From: Scopulibacillus_A cellulosilyticus
Lineage (GTDB): Bacteria; Bacillota; Bacilli; Bacillales; Sporolactobacillaceae
Length of the DNA: 64,000 bases
Reading direction: 5' to 3'
Assembly: GCF_042665295.1 (NCBI RefSeq)
Contig: NZ_JBHTCO010000017.1
Location: 124,001-188,000 of the forward strand
A program made the position numbers and the translations under genes. The notes beneath the pieces are model-generated. The model worked only from the letters and a program-made list of their open reading frames with translations. It searched no databases and was not told where the DNA came from. Position 1 is the first letter of the stretch; each line of letters begins with the position of its first letter. Positions 17,399 through 25,653 of the stretch are shown piece after piece.

Positions 17399-17427
17399 TG
17401 CCTTCTCTTAAAGTAAAGGCATTTTTT
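17399..17427 (+). terminator. Terminator after the CRISPR array
   Basis: Stem TGCCTT / AAGGCA with an 11-nt loop and a T-run, 28 bp after the last repeat. Confidence 0.7.
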
Positions 17428-17436
17428 AGTCTAGTC

Positions 17437-17652
17437 AGTCTAAGCATTATGGACCGTGGCATTTGAGAAATTGGAGTAAAGTTATTAATGTTATAAGTTT
17501 GTGCTGGATTATTTTTATCTATATCATGATGATTATTCCGTCAAATCAAAATGCACCCACGCCCTTCTTGTTATGTTTATTATTTTACTTATTATGGACT
17601 TTCGTATTATAGAAAGTATTTTGAAGGATCTGGCCAGGCGCTGATGAAGTAG
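17437..17652 (+). pseudogene. APC amino acid permease, C-terminal relic
   Basis: Translated on the plus strand, YGPWHLRNWSKVINVISL followed by two hydrophobic segments and, after a frameshift near 17595, YYRKYFEGSGQALMK-stop matches the C-terminal end of amino acid/polyamine permeases (GPWHL motif, two last membrane helices, charged tail). Everything upstream of the motif has been lost, at or next to the end of the CRISPR array. The rest of 17653-17765 shows nothing I can identify. Confidence 0.6.
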
Positions 17653-17767
17653 TTAAATGATACGGCTGATATAGAAAGTTAATAAGTTATATGATTGAGC
17701 AAGAACAAAAATATTCTCTCTTGTTTACTTGTCAAATTTCAAGCTATTATTAGATGATTTTTAGACT

Positions 17768-17805
17768 AAAAAAGGAAGTTTCCTCTATTTGAGAAAACTT
17801 CCTTA
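17768..17805 (-). terminator. Terminator of the permease-mmsA operon
   Basis: Inverted repeat AAGGAAGTTT / AAACTTCCTT with a 13-nt loop; on the minus strand it is followed by TTTTTTAG. It lies 135 bp after the mmsA stop. Confidence 0.75.
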
Positions 17806-17939
17806 ATCTTAGTTAGAAATTATGAGCGGCTTGTCTATCCTTCAACAATGAAATACTATATTCCGGCAAAATCATTTAATAGGAGGCGATAGGAGCCCAT
17901 GCTTTAAATTGGGGCATATAGTTCAATTACCCTGCATCA

Positions 17940-19454
17940 CTACTGATTACTAGGGAAAGAAAACTCAGTTTTTAATCCGATGTCTTTGGCTTCAGGCCAT
18001 CTTTCCGAGATGGTTTTTGTTTTGGTGAAGAAGCGTGCTGTGTCCGGGCCGAACATATGGCCATCACCGAATTTTGAACGTTTCAACCCTCCAAAGTTGT
18101 GGTAGCCGACCGGGATCGGAATTGGAACATTCACCCCAACCATGCCAACTTCAATTTCTTCTGTGAATTTTCTAGCGGCAGGGCCGTTATTTGTAAAAAT
18201 AGTCACGCCGTTTCCATATTCGTGCTCATTAATTAAGTTAATCGCTTCATCTAATGTATTAACGCGTACTGCGATACGGGCAGGCCCGAAAACCTCCTCC
18301 TGATAGATTTTCATATCAGGGGTAACATGGTCTAAAAACGTTGGCCCTAAGTAAAACCCTTTTTCTGATTGTGTATGTCGTCCATCTATACATAAATGCG
18401 CGCCTTCTTCTAGACTTTCATCAATATATTTGATGACCGTATCTTTAGACTCTTGTGTAATGACGGCTCCAAAGTCGGCATTTTCGTCGTTATAAGATCC
18501 AACTTTAAGCTCTTGAACTTTCTCTTTTAATTTAGCAACGAAAGCTTCGGCTGTTTTTTCTCCAACAGGCATTGCTACAGAAATAGCCATACAACGCTGC
18601 GATGCTGCACCATAAGCTGCTCCCAGGAATGCTGTTACGGCTTGATCGATATTGGCATCAGGCATAATGACCATGTGATTCTTGCCGCCGCCGAATGAAG
18701 CTACCCGCTTATTATGACGTGTTCCTTCATGATAGACATACTCTGCAACCTTAGTTGAGCCGACAAATGAGATTGCATGGATCTTAGGGTTATGAAGAAT
18801 GGCATCAACCGCTTCTTTGTCACCATTAATAACTGTCCAAACCCCGTCTGGCAAGCCGGCTTCTTTCCATAACTCTGAAAGGAATAATGCAGAATTCGGT
18901 ACCTTTTCAGAAGGCTTTAAAATCACTGCATTGCCTACGGCTATTGCCATTGAAGTCATAGCAAGCGGCACCATCGCCGGAAAATTAAATGGAGAAATAG
19001 CCGCTACAACGCCCAATGGTTGTTTCATAGAAAAAGAGTTAATCTCTCCGCCAACATTAACTGAGTATTCCCCTTTTAACAAATGCGGCGCATTGAGGGC
19101 TAAATCAACGGACTCGATTCCTCTGCCAATTTCACCTTTTGCATCGGCAATGGTTTTGCCACTCTCAAGGCCAATCATTTCAGCCAGCTGATCCGTTTTT
19201 TCTACCAGCAGACTTCTAAATCGGTGGATAATTTGTACCCTTTTCCCAACTGAAATTCTCTTCCACTTTTTAAAAGCAGCATGCGCTGCTTCGACAGCTT
19301 CGTTCACTTCCTCTGTTGAAGCTAGCGGGCACAAACCAATGATCTCTCCAAATGAAGGGCTGTAAATATTACTAGTACGCCCGCTTTTCCCTTCCGTCAT
19401 TTCACCGCCAATAAAATGTGTTAATGTTTTTACATTATTTTGAATTTTTGTCAT
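17940..19454 (-). CDS. mmsA: CoA-acylating methylmalonate-semialdehyde dehydrogenase
   Basis: 504 residues from ATG 19454, which follows AGGAGG at the right distance. The open frame extends a further 29 codons upstream but overlaps the permease stop and has no ribosome site, so I reject that start. Aldehyde dehydrogenase features: ISPFNFPAMVPL, GSTKVAEYV, FGGGKNH and the catalytic cysteine in GAASQRCMAIS. MmsA/IolA enzymes convert malonate or methylmalonate semialdehyde to acetyl- or propionyl-CoA with NAD and CoA, in valine, beta-alanine or inositol breakdown. No iol genes are adjacent, and the amino acid permease 52 bp upstream points to beta-alanine or valine-type catabolism. Confidence 0.9.
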   Translation of the reverse strand: MTKIQNNVKTLTHFIGGEMTEGKSGRTSNIYSPSFGEIIGLCPLASTEEVNEAVEAAHAAFKKWKRISVGKRVQIIHRFRSLLVEKTDQLAEMIGLESGKTIADAKGEIGRGIESVDLALNAPHLLKGEYSVNVGGEINSFSMKQPLGVVAAISPFNFPAMVPLAMTSMAIAVGNAVILKPSEKVPNSALFLSELWKEAGLPDGVWTVINGDKEAVDAILHNPKIHAISFVGSTKVAEYVYHEGTRHNKRVASFGGGKNHMVIMPDANIDQAVTAFLGAAYGAASQRCMAISVAMPVGEKTAEAFVAKLKEKVQELKVGSYNDENADFGAVITQESKDTVIKYIDESLEEGAHLCIDGRHTQSEKGFYLGPTFLDHVTPDMKIYQEEVFGPARIAVRVNTLDEAINLINEHEYGNGVTIFTNNGPAARKFTEEIEVGMVGVNVPIPIPVGYHNFGGLKRSKFGDGHMFGPDTARFFTKTKTISERWPEAKDIGLKTEFSFPSNQ

Positions 19455-19506
19455 TGATAAAACCTCCTCATTTATCGTGAAAGTTAAATTAACTTCTAAG
19501 GACTGC

Positions 19507-20907
19507 CTATTTCCATTCATTGTTTTGCATTTTAACATCAATGTTTCCTGAATATGTAACTTTTGTTTGTTTCTTTTTTGTCAGCATATATGAAAGAATA
19601 ACAATAAAGGTAATCACACATGTAAACAGTAACTGGATTTGCATAGATTGAATAAATGCCATGGAAATTAATAAAGTTGCAATAGCTAAAATGGTGAAAT
19701 AAGTAAGGTACGGGTAAAACCACATTTTAATTGTTAAAGCGCCAGGGTTCTCCCTTTCCATTTTCTTTCTCATACGTAATTGAGAAATAGCAATGAGTAA
19801 ATATAAAATCAATGTGATTGCATTGCACGAATCAACCAAGAATAAAAAAACCGTTTCTGGCGAGATATAATTCATGATTACGGCTACATAAGAGAAAACG
19901 GTACTGGCTAAAATGGCTTGAACAGGAACACCAGTTTTGCTAACCTTTAAAAAGCGCTTCGGTGCCTCGCCTTTTTCAGCTAGGGCAAACAGCATGCGCG
20001 ATGTTGCGTATAATGCGGAATTGAGGCAAGACAATACAGCTGTTAAGACAATGAAATTCATAATTTGAGCGGCAAAAGGAATGCCAATATAATTAAGCAC
20101 AGCGACAAAAGGACTTTGCAAAATTTCTGATGACCCCCAAGGGAGCAGTGTAACGACGACCATAATCGAACCGATATAAAAAACCATAATCCGCCACGTC
20201 ACTGAATTGGTTGCTCTTGTAATAGCTTTTTGGGGCTCGGCTGATTCTCCAGCTGCAATCCCAACAATTTCTGTTCCCATAAAAGAAAAAATCACTGTGG
20301 CAACACCTAACAAAACCGCTCCAAATCCTTTTGGCATAAATCCGCCTTGTCCAATCAAATTTGAGAAACCAACGGGCTTGCTATCGGGTGCGAAACCAAA
20401 AATAAATGTAAAACCGATAAACAAGAATAAAATAATGCTGACAACTTTTATTAACGAAAACCAATATTCAAATTCGCCGTATGATTTTACGGAAAAAAGG
20501 TTGGTCAGCGTTAACAAAATAATCAAAATTAAGCTGATTAACCATAACGGGATACTGCTAAACCAAGAATGCAGAATAGCTGCCCCGGCGGTTGCCTCAA
20601 GAGCGATTGCAATAACCCAAAAGAACCAATACAGCCACCCGATTGTAAAACCTGCCCACGGACCTATAGCTTCATGAGCATAGTGAGCGAAAGAACCGCT
20701 GGTCGGGTTTACGGATGCCATTTCTCCCAACATTCTCATTACGAATACGACAAGCATTCCAGCTATTGCATAAGAAAGAATTGATCCGGGGCCAGCTGAA
20801 TGAATGACAACCCCGCTTCCTACAAAAAGTCCTGCTCCAATAACACCTGCTATAGCAATCAATGTCATGTGGCGCCTTTTCAAACCCTTTTGTAATTGAT
20901 CAGCCAT
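19507..20907 (-). CDS. APC-family amino acid permease (GabP/AnsP-like)
   Basis: 466 residues with about twelve hydrophobic helices. The N-terminal block LKRRHMTLIAIAGVIGAGLFVGSGVVI is the classic amino acid transporter signature, followed by GEMASVNPTSGSFAHYAHEAIGPWAGFTIGW. The closest types are GABA, beta-alanine and aromatic amino acid permeases. It is co-directional with mmsA 52 bp downstream, so likely one operon taking up and oxidising an amino acid. A perfect CcpA-type cre site lies about 60 bp upstream, and the divergent PucR-type regulator probably controls it. Substrate not determinable from sequence. Confidence 0.88.
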   Translation of the reverse strand: MADQLQKGLKRRHMTLIAIAGVIGAGLFVGSGVVIHSAGPGSILSYAIAGMLVVFVMRMLGEMASVNPTSGSFAHYAHEAIGPWAGFTIGWLYWFFWVIAIALEATAGAAILHSWFSSIPLWLISLILIILLTLTNLFSVKSYGEFEYWFSLIKVVSIILFLFIGFTFIFGFAPDSKPVGFSNLIGQGGFMPKGFGAVLLGVATVIFSFMGTEIVGIAAGESAEPQKAITRATNSVTWRIMVFYIGSIMVVVTLLPWGSSEILQSPFVAVLNYIGIPFAAQIMNFIVLTAVLSCLNSALYATSRMLFALAEKGEAPKRFLKVSKTGVPVQAILASTVFSYVAVIMNYISPETVFLFLVDSCNAITLILYLLIAISQLRMRKKMERENPGALTIKMWFYPYLTYFTILAIATLLISMAFIQSMQIQLLFTCVITFIVILSYMLTKKKQTKVTYSGNIDVKMQNNEWK

Positions 20908-20968
20908 CGTTTTCTCCTTTCATATAAAGCATTGGTGGATAATTCAATCTATTTATAAGATTCTACCA

Positions 20969-20982
20969 TGTTAGCGTTTACA
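20969..20982. promoter_or_regulatory. Putative CcpA (cre) site
   Basis: TGTTAGCGTTTACA fits the consensus TGWNANCGNTNWCA at every position. It lies between the permease and the PucR-type gene, 62 bp from the permease start, and suggests carbon catabolite repression. Confidence 0.65.
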
Positions 20983-21032
20983 TGAAAATAGACAAAGTGT
21001 AAACTTATAATAGATAATATATTGACATCGTT

Positions 21033-21110
21033 TATCCCGATGCAACCGTCTGCAAGATTTCCGCCTTAAAAATTGAGAATAAGAGATGAAGTTTAGTAGG
21101 GGAGATAACG
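21033..21110 (+). repeat. Dispersed repeat, copy 2
   Basis: Same element as 1891-1967, about 19 kb away and in the same orientation. It begins TATCCCGATGCAACCGTC and ends GGGAGATAACG. Here it sits in the 5' leader of the PucR-type gene, 33 bp before its start codon. Confidence 0.7.
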
Positions 21111-21143
21111 AATGACTAATAATCCCTTTTGGAGGCAAATTCA

Positions 21144-22787
21144 ATGCTTAACGAAAATTTCACTTTTACTATTAAAGATGTACTAAAACGCCCATTGTTC
21201 CAAGATGCAGATGTTGCAGCCGGGCATAATGGGTTATTACACCCGGTTCAATGGGTACATATTCTTGAAACACCTGGAGGCTATTCTTTTCTCAATGGGG
21301 GAGAATTAGTTCTGTCTACTGCCAGCGGATTCGGCAAAGATAGTCGTGAACGTCTTTGTTATTTACGCGAATTAATTAAAAAAAGGGCAGCCGGCTTATG
21401 TATTGAGCTTGGATCAGTCATCGGGGAAATTCCTCAAGATATGATAGAGTTGGCAGAACAGCATGATTTTCCTTTAATTGCTTTTAAAAAACCCGTCCAT
21501 TTTGTCAATATAACTATGGACTTGCATGAAACCATTATGTATCGCCATATAGAGGCCATGCGTGATCTTGAAAAGTATTCGCTGGATATTCAACGACTGA
21601 CTCTTGAAACTCAAAGTATAAAGAAGGTCCTTTATAACTTTCATAAATTCACAAATGAGCAAACGTTCTTTATCAATTTAGATAATTCCTCTCTTTTTAT
21701 ACCAGAGATGTCTCAGTCAATTGAAAAGGACTTTGTTCATTCATTCAAAACTTCTATACCCCATACTGATATTTCTGGACAAAATAAAAAGACATTATCT
21801 ATCTCAGAAGGGGAACAAATTCTTTATCAACCAATAATGGCTATGGGGCATGCCTTATCATATATTGGTGTCATCCTGCATGACCATGATCCCGATCAAT
21901 TTCTTTATTTGTCACTTGATTATACTGCTACATCAATGGCCCAAATTCTATTACGAAAAATGTTTGCGGAGGAACGATTTATTGATAACCAGCACCGGAT
22001 ACTTGATGACATTCTCCAAGATAAGATTAAGGACAAAGAGCATATTCAAACACTTTTAGGGGTTAAAAATAAAAAAGATTCCCCGCCATCATACCTTCCT
22101 ATTATTTTAGAAATGAAACAAGGGAGTGACTACTACGACCAACAAACAGATTCTCCTTTCCATGATTTAATTGGAATTTTCCGTTTAGTTATAACCCGCT
22201 GTGGATTTCGTGCATTTATTCTTAGCAAGGGATACAGAGTTTATTTGCTGCTTATTGAAAGAGATGAAGGCGATAACTCTGATATTCGTAAAAAATCAAA
22301 AAAGGTCGCTTTGGAATTGGAAAAGTCATGTAAAAAAGCCTTTGGTGCTGAGGTTGGTATTCGTTTGGGGATTGGGAGAATTTCATGCAACTATCATCAG
22401 ATTAATCTTCATTTTGAAGAAGCCGAACAGATGATGCGCTTTCCTTCAGAAAGTTCTACCCTCCTTTTTGATGAACTTGGGGTATATAGACTTTTTATAC
22501 AGAATAATACTTTTGCGCTGAACTCATTTATTAATGACTATCTTGGTCCAATTCTTGAGTATGATGCGGAACACAACAGCCATTTGTTATTAACGCTAAA
22601 GGTACTCTTAAATAGCTGTTCAAAGCAAGAAGCTGCAGAAATTCTATATATTCGACGTCAAACACTCTACCAACGTCTAGAAAAATTGAAGAGAATGATA
22701 GGTGAGGATAAGTTTATGCCGCATAATCGTCTATGTCTTGAACTGGCAATACACGCATATGAATGGTTAAACAAACCAATTCATTAA
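21144..22787 (+). CDS. PucR-family transcriptional regulator
   Basis: 547 residues. The N-terminal PucR domain (FTIKDVLKRPLFQDADVAAGHNGL, then WVHILETPGG) and the C-terminal PucR-type helix-turn-helix (LLLTLKVLLNSCSKQEAAEILYIRRQTLYQRLEKLKRM) are clear; a GGDEF-like middle domain lies between. The ATG at 21144 follows TTTGGAGGC, whereas an upstream TTG overlaps that site and is rejected. Such regulators respond to nitrogenous metabolites and often activate divergent catabolic operons, here the permease-mmsA unit. Confidence 0.9.
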   Translation: MLNENFTFTIKDVLKRPLFQDADVAAGHNGLLHPVQWVHILETPGGYSFLNGGELVLSTASGFGKDSRERLCYLRELIKKRAAGLCIELGSVIGEIPQDMIELAEQHDFPLIAFKKPVHFVNITMDLHETIMYRHIEAMRDLEKYSLDIQRLTLETQSIKKVLYNFHKFTNEQTFFINLDNSSLFIPEMSQSIEKDFVHSFKTSIPHTDISGQNKKTLSISEGEQILYQPIMAMGHALSYIGVILHDHDPDQFLYLSLDYTATSMAQILLRKMFAEERFIDNQHRILDDILQDKIKDKEHIQTLLGVKNKKDSPPSYLPIILEMKQGSDYYDQQTDSPFHDLIGIFRLVITRCGFRAFILSKGYRVYLLLIERDEGDNSDIRKKSKKVALELEKSCKKAFGAEVGIRLGIGRISCNYHQINLHFEEAEQMMRFPSESSTLLFDELGVYRLFIQNNTFALNSFINDYLGPILEYDAEHNSHLLLTLKVLLNSCSKQEAAEILYIRRQTLYQRLEKLKRMIGEDKFMPHNRLCLELAIHAYEWLNKPIH

Positions 22788-22885
22788 ATTTAAAGAAGAG
22801 TTCAAAAGGCGCTCACTTGGTGTTTTTTACTTTATATTTAACTGAACGTTTCTTTTAATACATAGCAGAGCTTATAATAGTGAAA

Positions 22886-22930
22886 AAAAACCCACCCTAG
22901 CTATGTTTGCTAAAAGCTTGGGTGGAGTCA
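22886..22930 (+). terminator. Terminator after the PucR-type gene
   Basis: Stem CCACCCtAGC / GCTtGGGTGG followed after a few bases by TTTTTT; A-rich on the other side, so it may act in both directions for the convergent genes. Confidence 0.7.
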
Positions 22931-23005
22931 TTTTTTAAAACTATAACCGTACTCTTTTGAAAAAGGGGCGTATAGTTTAAAGCCGATAGTCTGCACCTGG
23001 GTGTA

Positions 23006-23284
23006 TCAGGTGATAATTTCTCCTTCATATACGCTCGCTTGCGAATTAGAATTACTTTTTTCTGCTTTGTGGGAGTGATGCTTTTGAAACATGTCACTGT
23101 TAATATAGGCATCAAAGGCCTCTTTTGTTTCCCAGCGCGAAATGGCTTCAATTTTGTTGTCAGCCTTCCACAGCTCCATATTGACAAATCCTTTAAATGC
23201 TTTTAAGTGCGGTGCCGATTTACGAAACCTTTCGGCTACTCTCTCAGTATCCTCAGTGGCAATTGTATTGACTACAACATACAT
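23006..23284 (-). CDS. Antibiotic biosynthesis monooxygenase (ABM) domain protein, heme-degrading type candidate
   Basis: 92 residues with one ABM dimeric alpha-beta barrel domain: MYVVVNTIATEDTERVAERF, then FKGFVNMELWKAD and SRWETKEAFDAYINSDMFQ. This pattern resembles HmoA/IsdG-like heme monooxygenases of Bacillus, though the ABM fold also serves other small oxygenases. The ATG at 23284 is preceded by AAGGGAGGAC. The upstream region carries two TetR-like palindromes, and the TetR gene lies 126 bp upstream on the same strand. Confidence 0.8.
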   Translation of the reverse strand: MYVVVNTIATEDTERVAERFRKSAPHLKAFKGFVNMELWKADNKIEAISRWETKEAFDAYINSDMFQKHHSHKAEKSNSNSQASVYEGEIIT

Positions 23285-23311
23285 GTCAAGTCCTCCCTTA
23301 GTTCAATGATT

Positions 23312-23327
23312 TTGACACAAGTGTCGG
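23312..23327. promoter_or_regulatory. TetR-type operator candidate, proximal
   Basis: TTGACACAAGTGTCGG contains the perfect palindrome GACAC-AA-GTGTC. It lies 28 bp upstream of the monooxygenase start codon on its leader. Confidence 0.6.
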
Positions 23328-23376
23328 TGGAAATTACAAAATTTTTATTTAATTGTTGAAGCTATCATCTCAGATT

Positions 23377-23392
23377 CCGACACAACTGTCAA
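23377..23392 (-). promoter_or_regulatory. TetR-type operator overlapping the monooxygenase promoter
   Basis: On the minus strand TTGACAGTTGTGTCGG supplies a consensus -35 (TTGACA), followed after 17 bp by GATGAT as a possible -10. The sequence GACAG-TT-GTGTC is the near-palindromic partner of the proximal site 65 bp away. Confidence 0.55.
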
Positions 23393-23410
23393 TTTTGATG
23401 CTTTGACTGT

Positions 23411-23989
23411 TCAGGATCCTTTTGATCCTTTCATTCCTTCATATAAAACTAAGAAAATCATGTCGCTCCAATCCCGGTCTGTCAGCGCTTCGTTATTTGG
23501 AATATCAATAGCTGTGAAATAAAACCGGGCAAGAACGGAACTTGGTATATCGGGGCGGATTTCACCGGCATCTTTCGCTTTTTCAATTAAATGAGTTATC
23601 ATTTGATAAAGTTTTTCGTGTTCCTCGGAAAGCCTGTCAATTGAAGATTTAACCGCAGGTGAACTGCTGCGGTTTATTAATGGAATCATCTGTGAGATTT
23701 GATGGATCTGAGAATATTTTATAAAAATATGCATTAAACTTTTCAACTGCTGTAAGGGAGATATTGAAGACTCCAAAGCATTGCTTTCAGCGGTAATCCA
23801 GTTCATAATGTTAAGCATATAGGCTGTAACGAGTTCTTCCTTGTTGGCATAATACTCGTAGATTGTGCTCCTTGCCACATTTAGCCGATCCGCTAACAGC
23901 TTAAAATGAAAGCTTTCATACCCTTTTTCCAATAGCAGACGCTCAGTTTCATTCATAAAATCTTGAAATTCAATTTTTCGTTTCGCCAT
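23411..23989 (-). CDS. TetR/AcrR-family transcriptional regulator
   Basis: 192 residues from ATG 23989, which is preceded by GAGGAT; the frame could start up to five codons earlier. The N-terminal helix-turn-helix is clear: FMNETERLLLEKGYESFHFKLLADRLNVARSTIYEYYANKEELV. The C-terminal ligand domain is not assignable. The two palindromes downstream of its stop and upstream of the monooxygenase gene suggest that it represses that gene. Confidence 0.88.
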   Translation of the reverse strand: MAKRKIEFQDFMNETERLLLEKGYESFHFKLLADRLNVARSTIYEYYANKEELVTAYMLNIMNWITAESNALESSISPLQQLKSLMHIFIKYSQIHQISQMIPLINRSSSPAVKSSIDRLSEEHEKLYQMITHLIEKAKDAGEIRPDIPSSVLARFYFTAIDIPNNEALTDRDWSDMIFLVLYEGMKGSKGS

Positions 23990-24107
23990 AAGGTTCATCC
24001 TCATTCATTCATAAATCCGAAGTTATCAGTTACTTCCAGTCTCTAATGTAATGTAAATTGGTTAAAAACTCAATAAGTAAAGATACAATGCTTTAAACCA
24101 TACAAAA

Positions 24108-24162
24108 AAGTCCAATATCACGGTTTTGTACAAGATTTCATTGTACTTCCGATATTGGACTT
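24108..24162. terminator. Bidirectional hairpin terminator
   Basis: Perfect 12-bp inverted repeat AAGTCCAATATC / GATATTGGACTT with a long loop, just after the DeoR-type stop codon on the minus strand. The T-run on the minus strand is supplied by the preceding A-tract. Confidence 0.7.
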
Positions 24163-24176
24163 CATTATATAAAAAC

Positions 24177-24956
24177 TTAATTCTCATGACACATAAAAGT
24201 AATGTGATTTTTTGAAAAAAGATCTAACGTGTCTTTTGACACAGGCTGATCGGTAATAAAAGTGTCAATTTCATTTGCATTTGCAAATGATGCAATAGAT
24301 GTATTACCAATTTTGGTATGGTCTATTAATGCATTGACTTTTTTTGTTTTCTTTATCATTTCTCTTTTTAATTCTACTTCATAATAATTAAAATCAGTTA
24401 AACCTGTTTCAAAAGTAAATCCATTTCCCGAAGTAAACATTTGATCAACGTTGATTTTATTTAATAAATCTACGCCTAATGTCCCTTCTAAAGAACTTGA
24501 ACCTTGCTTTACAATCCCTCCAAGCAAGATTACCGTTATTTCGGCGTTTTCATTTAATTCTAAAGCAGTATTAATGCCATTTGTGACAACTGTTAACCGA
24601 ATGGGTTTATTTTTTAACAGTCTGGCAAGTTCTAAAACTGTTGAACTGGCATCAAGTAGAATGCATTGGTTGTTTTTTATCAACTCAATGGCTTGGTGGG
24701 CAATTTTAACTTTTTCTGCTTTATTTTTCTTTTCCCTTACTGAAAAACTGGTACCGTTTTCAACATAATCGTTTAAGACAGCCCCTCCAAATGTACGGGT
24801 CAACAAACCCTCTTTTTCCATTTTATTAAGGTCAGACCTTAGAGTAGCTTCTGATACACCCATTTTTTTCGATAGATCCTTAACCGTTATCCGTTGTTCT
24901 TGATTAAGCAACTCCATAATTTTATTTCGTCTTTCAGCCATAAACATTTTCGCCAT
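24177..24956 (-). CDS. DeoR/GlpR-family transcriptional repressor
   Basis: 259 residues, ATG 24956 behind AAGGTGAT. N-terminal winged helix: ERRNKIMELLNQEQRITVKDLSKKMGVSEATLRSDLNKMEKEGLLTRTFGGA, the DeoR signature. The C-terminal sugar-phosphate sensing domain follows (ILLDASSTVLELARLL, TVVTNGINTALEL, LLGGIVKQGSSSLEG). It is divergent from the RpiB-kinase-dehydrogenase operon. The intergenic region repeats ATGAAA/ACGAAAATAAA motifs around the operon's -35 box, as expected of DeoR operators. It likely senses a phosphorylated intermediate such as an erythrulose phosphate. Confidence 0.88.
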   Translation of the reverse strand: MAKMFMAERRNKIMELLNQEQRITVKDLSKKMGVSEATLRSDLNKMEKEGLLTRTFGGAVLNDYVENGTSFSVREKKNKAEKVKIAHQAIELIKNNQCILLDASSTVLELARLLKNKPIRLTVVTNGINTALELNENAEITVILLGGIVKQGSSSLEGTLGVDLLNKINVDQMFTSGNGFTFETGLTDFNYYEVELKREMIKKTKKVNALIDHTKIGNTSIASFANANEIDTFITDQPVSKDTLDLFSKNHITFMCHEN

Positions 24957-25059
24957 ATAATATCACCTTATATTCAAACATAGTTGTTTTTGTATCCGTA
25001 ACAATAAAATTGTTTAATTACCTTTATTATAACAATAAATAATGAATTTGAAAGATCAT

Positions 25060-25134
25060 TTTTTAATGAAATGATAATAAATGAAAGTAAACGAAAATAA
25101 ATGAATTGACAAAATAAAAACAAACGATTACTAT
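25060..25134 (+). promoter_or_regulatory. Promoter and operator region of the polyol operon
   Basis: -35 TTGACA at 25106-25111, 17 bp, -10 TACTAT at 25129-25134. Upstream and across it are short direct repeats (AATGAAA, AACGAAAATAAATGAA, ACAAACGA), typical of DeoR-family binding regions. Confidence 0.6.
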
Positions 25135-25190
25135 ATGATTATAGTCAATAAAATTCAGATATATTCAGCAGTAAAGAGAGGGTGTTTCTT

Positions 25191-25652
25191 TTGAAAATTG
25201 CGCTTGGTTCAGACCATAACGCTTATAATATGAAAGAAGAAATAAAAAAATATATAAATGAACTGGGTCATGTAGTTGAAGATTTCGGATGCTATTCATG
25301 CGAAGCCGTTGACTATCCTGATGTTGCTTTTAAAGTTGCCCAGGATATAGTTGAAAATAAGTATGACAGAGGTATTTTGTTATGTGGTACAGGGCTTGGT
25401 GTTTCGATTGCCGCAAATAAAGTTCCAGGCGTTCGGGCAGCGGTATGCCATGATACTTATTCTGCTGAGAGAGCCCAAAAAAGCAATAATGCGCAAATCT
25501 TAACGATGGGTGCTCAAGTCATAGGTATTGAACATGCCAAAAAGGTTGTTGAAGCTTATTTGAATTCAGAGTATAATGGCGGGCGTTCAGCACATAAAGT
25601 CGAAAAAATAAATGAAAAGGAAAGACAATTTTTGAAAGGAGCCTGCAGTTAA
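25191..25652 (+). CDS. rpiB: RpiB/LacAB-family sugar-phosphate isomerase
   Basis: 153 residues from TTG 25191 (reads MKIALGSDHNAYNMKE) behind AGAGGGTG; a GTG nine bases upstream overlaps the ribosome site and is rejected. Family blocks: GSDHNA, DFGCYS, DYPDVA, GILLCGTGLGVSIAANKVPGVRAAVCHDTYSAERAQKSNNAQILTMGAQVIG, including the active-site Cys of LLCGTG. RpiB interconverts ribose and ribulose 5-phosphates, but homologues in erythritol pathways isomerise tetrose phosphates (EryI type). The neighbours favour the latter: D-erythrulose-4-phosphate to D-erythrose-4-phosphate. Confidence 0.88.
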   Translation: MKIALGSDHNAYNMKEEIKKYINELGHVVEDFGCYSCEAVDYPDVAFKVAQDIVENKYDRGILLCGTGLGVSIAANKVPGVRAAVCHDTYSAERAQKSNNAQILTMGAQVIGIEHAKKVVEAYLNSEYNGGRSAHKVEKINEKERQFLKGACS

Positions 25653-25653
25653 A

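Noticed and set aside
19455..19541. Longer N-terminus for mmsA
   Set aside because: The extra 29 codons overlap the permease stop and lack a ribosome site, whereas ATG 19454 follows AGGAGG.
21129..21143. TTG start for the PucR-type gene
   Set aside because: It lies on top of the Shine-Dalgarno sequence that serves the ATG at 21144.
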